Assembly: GCA_027008965.1 (NCBI GenBank)
Contig: JALVDN010000205.1
Location: 1 to 10,217 of the forward strand
DNA length: 10,217 nucleotides
Source of the DNA: Flavobacteriales bacterium
Lineage (GTDB): Bacteria; Bacteroidota; Bacteroidia; Flavobacteriales; Flavobacteriaceae
Direction: 5' to 3'
This document shows, piece after piece, positions 5,658 to 10,217 of the stretch. Position 1 is the first letter of the stretch. The number at the start of each line of letters is the position of its first letter. The notes below the pieces were generated by a model, which worked only from the letters and a program-made list of their open reading frames with translations, did no database searches and was not told the origin of the DNA. Made by a program: the position numbers and the translations under genes.

Positions 5658-6376
5658 AATCTACCTGTTATGCTTTTCCACTTCAAAAGTAAAACTCCCC
5701 AAATGCCTTCGGATATGATTCCACCGGTCATTTTGGACTGGCCTTTCATACGGTTTATAAAGATAATGGGAATTTCTTTGATTCTAAAACCTTTTTTCCA
5801 TGCCCGGTATTTCATTTCTATTTGAAAACCATACCCCACAAAATGGATTTTTTCAAAATTCAATGATGCTAAAACTTTTTTCTTATAACCTACAAATCCC
5901 GCCGTGGTATCCATGATTTTCATCCCCGTAATCACCCGCACATACACCGATGCCAAATAAGATAATATGACACGACTCAAAGGCCAATTAACTACATTTA
6001 CTCCTGAAATATAACGTGAACCGATCACCATATCCGCTTCATCGTCTTTTAGCACTTTTAGTAAAGAAGGCAAATCGGATGGATTGTGCGAAAAATCGGC
6101 ATCCATTTCAAAAATAAAATCATAATCACGCTCCAAAGCCCATTTGAAACCTGCAATATAGGCTTTCCCCAAACCTTCTTTCTTATCACGCAATAACAGA
6201 AATACACCGGGAAATTCCGTTTGACTTTCCTTTACCAAATCCGCCGTACCATCAGGAGAATTGTCATCAACCACCAAAATGTCAAAGGCTTCGGGTAGTT
6301 GTTTTACCGAACGAATGATTTCACGAATATTCTCTGCTTCATTGTAAGTGGGTATGATGACCAATGATTGGGACAT
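5654..6376 (-). CDS. Polyprenol-phosphate mannosyltransferase-like GT2 glycosyltransferase (DPM1 type)
   Basis: A 240-residue cytoplasmic or membrane-associated family 2 glycosyltransferase with the GT-A fold. VIIPTYNEAENI (6-17) opens the nucleotide-sugar site. VVDDNSPDGT (35-44) is the diagnostic motif of dolichyl/polyprenol-phosphate mannose synthases. EMDADFSHNP (90-99) holds the metal-binding DxD (D92, D94). GSRY (119-122), DTTAGF (156-161) and NRMKGQSKM (208-216) are further conserved motifs. There is no C-terminal membrane domain, so it is of the short DPM1 type. It would move a sugar, probably mannose, from a GDP-sugar to undecaprenyl phosphate for glycosylation outside the cytoplasm. 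The substrate is inferred from the family. It starts 6 bases after the tyrS stop and overlaps the DUF4296 gene. Confidence 0.93.
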   Translation of the reverse strand: MSQSLVIIPTYNEAENIREIIRSVKQLPEAFDILVVDDNSPDGTADLVKESQTEFPGVFLLLRDKKEGLGKAYIAGFKWALERDYDFIFEMDADFSHNPSDLPSLLKVLKDDEADMVIGSRYISGVNVVNWPLSRVILSYLASVYVRVITGMKIMDTTAGFVGYKKKVLASLNFEKIHFVGYGFQIEMKYRAWKKGFRIKEIPIIFINRMKGQSKMTGGIISEGIWGVLLLKWKSITGRL

Positions 6377-6382
6377 AATTTT

Positions 6383-7675
6383 TTATTTAAACCGAAGGAT
6401 GAAATATTTTTTCTTTCCTCTTTGTAATAATACATAACGGTTTTGAATCAAATCGTCCGGACTTAGGCGGTATTCGGGATGCACTTTTTGTTTATTCACT
6501 GAAACAGAGTTTTCCTTCAACGCCCTGCGGGCCTCATTACCCGAACTCAAAAATCCCGAATCTACCAATACTTTTTGAATCTCCGGACGGGTTTTCAAAT
6601 ATTCCATAGGTAATTCTCCCGAAGGAACACCTTCAAAAATTTCCAAAAATGTCCGCTCATCCAAATTTTTCAATTGTTCCGTAACATTTTTCCCGAATAA
6701 AATTTGGGATGCTTCCTTCGCTTGTTGCAATGCTTCCTCACCGTGAACCATTTTGGTCACTTCTTCAGCCAAAGTTTTTTGCAATACACGCATGTGAGGT
6801 GCTTTTTGATGCTCTTCAATAAGCTTTTCAATGGTTTCTCTATCTAAAAAAGTGAATTTTTTAATATAATCCTTTGCATCTTCATCCGAAACATTGATCC
6901 AATATTGATAAAACTTATAAGGAGATGTTTTTTCGGCATCCAGCCAAATATTTCCACCTTCGGTTTTTCCGAATTTAGTGCCGTCCGATTTGGTGATGAG
7001 CGGAGCCGTCAAAGCATATGCTTTTCCGCCTTCAATTCTTCTGATCAATTCCGTACCCGTGGTGATATTTCCCCATTGGTCCGAACCGCCCATTTGAAGC
7101 ACGCAATTTTTTTCACGATAGAGATGCAAAAAATCATAACCCTGAAAAAGTTGATACGTAAATTCCGTAAACGACATTCCCGTTTGATCATCATCCGATT
7201 GCAAACGTTTTTTCACCGAATCCTTGGCCATCATATAATTCACCGTGATGTGCTTGCCGATATTACGTACAAAATCCAATAACTTGATATCTTTAAACCA
7301 ATCATAATTATTCAATATTTCCGCCGCGTTGGGCAAAGCCGGATCAAAGTCCAAAAACCGGGATAATTGGTTTTTGATTCCTTCCTGGTTTTTTCGCAGG
7401 GTTTCTTCATCCAACAAGTTTCGCTCTTTGGATTTCCCCGAAGGGTCGCCAATCATTCCAGTAGCACCACCCACCAAAGCAATGGGTTTATGACCCGCTT
7501 TTTGAAAATGCATCAAAAGAATGATGGGAAGCAAGCTTCCGATATGCAACGAGTCCGAAGTAGGGTCAAAACCAATATAACCCGTCACTTTTTTCTCCTT
7601 CAAAAGTTCTTCTGTTCCGGGTATCATATCATGGATCAAACCACGCCATTTCAGCTCTTCTACAAAATCTTTCAT
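6383..7675 (-). CDS. tyrS: Tyrosyl-tRNA synthetase
   Basis: A 430-residue class I aminoacyl-tRNA synthetase that charges tRNA-Tyr with tyrosine in the cytoplasm. GYIGFDPTSDSLHIGSLLP (32-50) contains the HIGH-type motif HIGS (44-47). GGSDQWGN (196-203) is the tyrosine/ATP site. KFGKT (234-238) is the KMSKS-type loop. An S4-like RNA-binding domain fills the C-terminus (about 366-430). The length is that of bacterial TyrRS. The frame stays open 96 codons further upstream, to 7963, but that extension is antisense to tatA and lacks any family similarity. MKDFVEELKWRGLIHDM is the normal TyrRS beginning, so the ATG at 7675 was chosen. It heads the four-gene operon; a -7 box lies at 7696-7703. Confidence 0.98.
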   Translation of the reverse strand: MKDFVEELKWRGLIHDMIPGTEELLKEKKVTGYIGFDPTSDSLHIGSLLPIILLMHFQKAGHKPIALVGGATGMIGDPSGKSKERNLLDEETLRKNQEGIKNQLSRFLDFDPALPNAAEILNNYDWFKDIKLLDFVRNIGKHITVNYMMAKDSVKKRLQSDDDQTGMSFTEFTYQLFQGYDFLHLYREKNCVLQMGGSDQWGNITTGTELIRRIEGGKAYALTAPLITKSDGTKFGKTEGGNIWLDAEKTSPYKFYQYWINVSDEDAKDYIKKFTFLDRETIEKLIEEHQKAPHMRVLQKTLAEEVTKMVHGEEALQQAKEASQILFGKNVTEQLKNLDERTFLEIFEGVPSGELPMEYLKTRPEIQKVLVDSGFLSSGNEARRALKENSVSVNKQKVHPEYRLSPDDLIQNRYVLLQRGKKKYFILRFK

Positions 7676-7695
7676 ATACTGATTTTTTATCTGGA

Positions 7696-7703
7696 CAAAG
7701 ATA
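7696..7703 (-). promoter_or_regulatory. -7 promoter box for the tyrS operon
   Basis: On the minus strand TATCTTTG matches TAnnTTTG exactly and lies 20 bases ahead of the tyrS ATG. No TTG is found 17-23 bases upstream, so the -33 part is weak or different. The mRNA leader would be about 12-15 bases, too short for a T-box or other attenuator between promoter and gene. Confidence 0.45.
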
Positions 7704-7769
7704 ATTATTTTCCATCCCACTCGGGATACCGGAAAATTTTTGTAATTTAGCCAATAAATAACAAACACC

Positions 7770-7958
7770 ATGAATGTACTTGTTCTTCCGCTCGGCATGT
7801 TTGGTACTACGGAAATCATTCTCATTGTCCTTGCCCTTCTATTGCTTTTCGGTGGGCGAAAAATACCCGAACTCATGAAAGGTTTGGGCACCGGAATTAA
7901 AGAATTCAAAAAAGCCACTAAAGAAGACCCCGAATCTACAGGGCAAGAAAAAGAATAA
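7770..7958 (+). CDS. tatA: Twin-arginine translocase subunit TatA/E
   Basis: A 62-residue TatA-family protein, the pore-forming inner-membrane subunit that moves folded proteins bearing RR signal peptides, working with TatC (not in this window). A single transmembrane helix spans about 14-27, with the conserved polar E15 near its start. FGGRKIPELMKGLGTGIKEF (27-46) is the hinge and amphipathic helix, with the family's FG, P33 and glycines in place. A short acidic/polar tail follows. The first ATG is preferred because Bacteroidota TatA proteins commonly carry a ten-residue lead before the helix; an ATG at codon 10 (7797) is the alternative. It is divergent from tyrS across a 94-base gap. Upstream, only one-mismatch -7 boxes are seen (AATTTTTG at 7735-7742, TAATTTAG at 7743-7750). 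Confidence 0.96.
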   Translation: MNVLVLPLGMFGTTEIILIVLALLLLFGGRKIPELMKGLGTGIKEFKKATKEDPESTGQEKE

Positions 7959-8007
7959 AACAACCTTTTGATCCTTGAACTTAAAAGGAATACGCTTTAC
8001 ACTGCTT

Positions 8008-8038
8008 GCGGTTTTTGTTTTTCTAAACCCGCTTTTTT
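8008..8038 (+). terminator. Probable intrinsic terminator after tatA
   Basis: GCGGTTT (8008-8014) pairs with AAACCCGC (8025-8032), giving 7 bp with one bulged C (8028) and a 10-base loop, followed at once by six T (8033-8038). This fits a plus-strand Rho-independent terminator 50 bases behind the tatA stop. On the minus strand the hairpin is not followed by T, so it would not stop the convergent gene. A weaker hairpin without T-run (CCTTTTGA/TTAAAAGG, 7964-7988) precedes it. Confidence 0.55.
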
Positions 8039-8125
8039 ATTATTCGTATCAAGTTATTCATTGATCATTCTCCTTTTCAATAAGATTTAAACGTAGCACG
8101 CCGAATGGTTACAAATGAAAGATAA

Positions 8126-10217
8126 TCAAAAAACGGCTTTCATACTGATTTGAAAGGAATGTACGGGTAGTGTGCCCCGGGCGGTGCGCAGAAGATAAAA
8201 GGTTTGTAAAACAAGGTCTTTTCGCAGTTGTTTGTTCCATTTGAGATGAAGGATGAAATTTTGACCGGGTTTCAGTCCTTCCAACATGTTAAAACCTATG
8301 GGAGAGTGTGGATTTCCGTTGAAACGGTTGTCAATGAAACGGGATTCGAGCAGGAAGTTGTTAGGGTTTTGAAAGAAACGGAATGTAATTCGTAATTCCT
8401 TTTGTTCCAAAAAGATACCTTGTTGATTGTCTTTTACGGCATAGATAAAGGCATTGCTCCAAGTGGTATTCGAGGTTTTGCGGTTGAGTTTAATTTTGGT
8501 GCCGTGGGCGATGTAGCCGTAGTTTTTGGAAGCGTAATCCTCGGAACGATAGGATTGGGCGGCATTGAAAATTTCGGCTCCCGTTTGCCAGGCGCCGGTC
8601 AGGTTATAACCGATTTGCCAAAGGTGACGGCGGTGAAAAGCCGATTGTTTGCCATTAAAGAGGTGGTTGATGCGTTCAGAAATTTGCAGGGTATATGTAG
8701 CGTGAAAGCGTTTTTCGGAGGGTTGATAGCTTATGTTTTCGGTGAGGGTTTGAAAACCTTGAAGTGAAAGTTCATTCAGTTGAAAAAATGTAGGTATTTT
8801 CAAATTTCCTTGGGATTGGTTTTCAAAACGGTAGTTGAGCCGGTTGGTCCAAGCGCGGAAGAAAGGTTTTGCTTTCCATTTTTTTGTTTGAACACTCCAT
8901 GCGGCCTGCCATTGGGAGGTGTAGGTGGAGATATAATTTTGTGAAGGTAACCAAACCCGTATGTATTGGGCTTGGTCGGGGTAGTAAGCGGGTTCGAATT
9001 CTTCGGGTTCTTGCTCGCCGTTGCCGTTGTAGTCGGTCCATTGATATTGTCCTTGTCCGTCGGGCACACGCCGATAAATCACTTCTTGTTTAGGGGTTTG
9101 GCTTCCGTAGAGCGAAAATCCCAACCTGAAGGAATGTCCTTGTGCAGGATGGTTGTTTGAAAAATCCAAAAAAACCTTTTGTTTGGCCAAATCGGGTTGA
9201 ATGACAGCATGTTGCCATTCGCCGCCGAATGAAGCTTGTGTATTGTTCCGGTTTATTTGCCATTCGTTGCGGGCATAAAAAAGTTTGTAAACGTTTTGAA
9301 GTTTCCGGTTTTTCAAACTGTCGGCGGTGAGCCGGCCGGCGGTTATCCGGGATTGCCAAGTGGATTTTTTATACAGCAGGGAAGCGTGCAGGTCGGTGTA
9401 GGAAAAACTTCCGGGTGAGAGTGTATCGGCCGTGGTAAAAAGTTTTTTTTCATACAAGTAACCTGCGGCGGGTTGCCATTTTCCTTTTTCCCGCATCCAT
9501 TCCATTTCGGAATGTTCAAAACGGATGCCGGCTTTTTGTCCGGTTTGACCACCCGAAAGGAAGTGCAATCCTTTCCATGAAATCGACTGATTTATGCCGG
9601 TTTGATGACTAACCAAAATGCGTTTCAAACGTATGCTGTCTTGTAAAATCAGTTCTGAAAGCGATAAATTATAGTTTGATTTTTCGGTTTGATAGGAAGT
9701 TTGAACTTCACCGAGGCGGTGCATTCCGGTGTTGGGATTTGTGATGGGCCAGCGGTCGGTGAAATCGGCGGGAAAAAGATTTCCGGTGGCGGGATAAAGT
9801 GCAGGTTTATATCTGAACCGGGTACTTACGCTCCAGCTTTTCAAACTGTCTCGAAAGAGATAATAACTCCATTTTCCGTCACCTGCGAATGTGTTTATAG
9901 GATTGTGTGGGGAATAAAACATGTTGGGATTAAACCGGTTCCAAACACCGCTGAGGTGTCCTTCCCATTTGGTGGTGTTAAAAGTATATTCCATGCCTGC
10001 GTAGAGCGACGACGAAGGTGCTTTGATCCGGATATAATGTGAATAATCACCGTTATCCGGGCCAACGTATTTCATAACCCTTCCTTCGGCGAGATATTTA
10101 TCAATGATATACATGCCATTTCCTTTTCCCACATATTCGAATTTTACATCATACAAAGTGGTGTTGGAAACGGGTTCTGTGGGTACATATTCAAAATGGA
10201 AATCACTTCCCGAAATG
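8126..10217 (-). CDS. Large probable outer-membrane beta-barrel protein, 5' part outside window
   Basis: The minus-strand frame is open from the right edge (first full codon at 10216) to a TGA at 8126-8128, giving the last 696 residues. No ATG is needed or likely near 10156, because the frame continues through it without a stop. The visible part is rich in Trp, Tyr, Phe and Asn, has alternating strand patterns throughout and ends in FQISMKAVF, with the terminal Phe of outer-membrane barrels. Near its start it has two copies of a Y-V-G-x-x-N-G motif (FEYVGKGNG, KYVGPDNGDY). At visible residues 395-406 (8999-9034) DYNGNGEQEPEE fits a 12-position EF-hand/dockerin-like calcium loop, followed by FEPAYYPDQAQYIRVWLP. 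I recognise this as a large Bacteroidota envelope protein type of unknown function, but cannot name a family. It converges on tatA with a 167-base gap. Confidence 0.8.
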   Translation of the reverse strand, partial: ISGSDFHFEYVPTEPVSNTTLYDVKFEYVGKGNGMYIIDKYLAEGRVMKYVGPDNGDYSHYIRIKAPSSSLYAGMEYTFNTTKWEGHLSGVWNRFNPNMFYSPHNPINTFAGDGKWSYYLFRDSLKSWSVSTRFRYKPALYPATGNLFPADFTDRWPITNPNTGMHRLGEVQTSYQTEKSNYNLSLSELILQDSIRLKRILVSHQTGINQSISWKGLHFLSGGQTGQKAGIRFEHSEMEWMREKGKWQPAAGYLYEKKLFTTADTLSPGSFSYTDLHASLLYKKSTWQSRITAGRLTADSLKNRKLQNVYKLFYARNEWQINRNNTQASFGGEWQHAVIQPDLAKQKVFLDFSNNHPAQGHSFRLGFSLYGSQTPKQEVIYRRVPDGQGQYQWTDYNGNGEQEPEEFEPAYYPDQAQYIRVWLPSQNYISTYTSQWQAAWSVQTKKWKAKPFFRAWTNRLNYRFENQSQGNLKIPTFFQLNELSLQGFQTLTENISYQPSEKRFHATYTLQISERINHLFNGKQSAFHRRHLWQIGYNLTGAWQTGAEIFNAAQSYRSEDYASKNYGYIAHGTKIKLNRKTSNTTWSNAFIYAVKDNQQGIFLEQKELRITFRFFQNPNNFLLESRFIDNRFNGNPHSPIGFNMLEGLKPGQNFILHLKWNKQLRKDLVLQTFYLLRTARGTLPVHSFQISMKAVF

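Noticed and set aside
6905..7750. Two plus-strand open frames of about 125 codons opposite tyrS.
   Set aside because: They are antisense to a highly conserved tRNA synthetase and show no family features.
7676..7963. A 96-codon N-terminal extension of tyrS on the minus strand, up to an ATG at 7963.
   Set aside because: It lies antisense to tatA, whose TatA motifs are unmistakable, and through the promoter region. The normal TyrRS N-terminus begins at the ATG at 7675.
7964..7988. Hairpin CCTTTTGA/TTAAAAGG just behind tatA as a terminator.
   Set aside because: The stem is A/T-rich with a G-U pair and no T-run follows. The hairpin at 8008-8038 is the better terminator.
8039..8089. Minus-strand mini-frame of 12 codons preceded by AAGGAG (near 8080).
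   Set aside because: It looks like a Shine-Dalgarno site plus ATG, but this phylum rarely uses such sites, the peptide is tiny and it overlaps the inferred tatA terminator region.
8402..9418. Several open plus-strand frames of 60-120 codons opposite the large gene.
   Set aside because: They are antisense shadows: no start context, no recognisable motifs, and the minus-strand frame reads as a coherent barrel protein throughout.
9310..9850. The 13-base word TTTTCAAACTGTC occurring at 1990, 9310 and 9838.
   Set aside because: The two right-hand copies both encode DSLK in the same protein with the same codons and the third lies in another reading context. This is explained by codon choice and chance, not by a repeat family.
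10154..10156. TTG at 10156 as the start of the large minus-strand gene.
   Set aside because: The frame continues without a stop to the window edge with protein-like sequence (ISGSDFHFEYVPTEPVSNTT), and there is no signal peptide after the TTG. The gene is simply cut by the window.

Overview
The window looks like a chromosomal segment of a Bacteroidota bacterium, probably a member of the Flavobacteriia. The supporting signs are: promoters of the TTG / TAnnTTTG type, absence of Shine-Dalgarno leaders, a gliding/type IX secretion (T9SS) C-terminal sorting domain, and several families confined to or typical of this phylum (DUF6702, DUF6588, DUF4296, SusC-like TonB receptors with an N-terminal carboxypeptidase-regulatory-like domain). 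No mobile element, CRISPR array, tRNA or rRNA is visible.

Left part (1-1279, all minus strand): the first 231 residues of a TonB-dependent outer-membrane receptor, running off the left edge. It is preceded by a TPP (thiamine pyrophosphate) riboswitch with its own promoter, so the receptor probably imports thiamine or a thiamine precursor. Upstream of it lies a small lipocalin-like lipoprotein gene. The riboswitch promoter overlaps that gene's 3' end.

Middle-left (1339-3478): two plus-strand genes, each with a good Bacteroidota promoter, encode secreted proteins that are collinear, diverged copies of each other. The first is recognisably DUF6702. They converge on a minus-strand DUF6588 outer-membrane beta-barrel gene, sharing the stop-codon bases.

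Centre (3529-7675, minus strand): a tight four-gene operon, in transcription order tyrS (tyrosyl-tRNA synthetase), a polyprenol-phosphate mannosyltransferase-like GT2 enzyme, a DUF4296 lipoprotein, and a secreted parallel beta-helix protein with a T9SS sorting domain. The last three overlap by ATGA junctions, which suggests translational coupling.

Right part (7770-10217): tatA on the plus strand, divergent from tyrS and followed by a hairpin with a T-run. Then comes a large 5'-truncated minus-strand gene for a probable outer-membrane protein with an EF-hand-like calcium loop.

Most of the proteins are predicted to be in the envelope: receptor, lipoproteins, barrels, Tat component and T9SS cargo. 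I found no clear new multi-gene system. The best leads are the possible translational expression platform of the TPP riboswitch, the tandem DUF6702 pair, and the glycosyltransferase / DUF4296 / T9SS beta-helix coupling.
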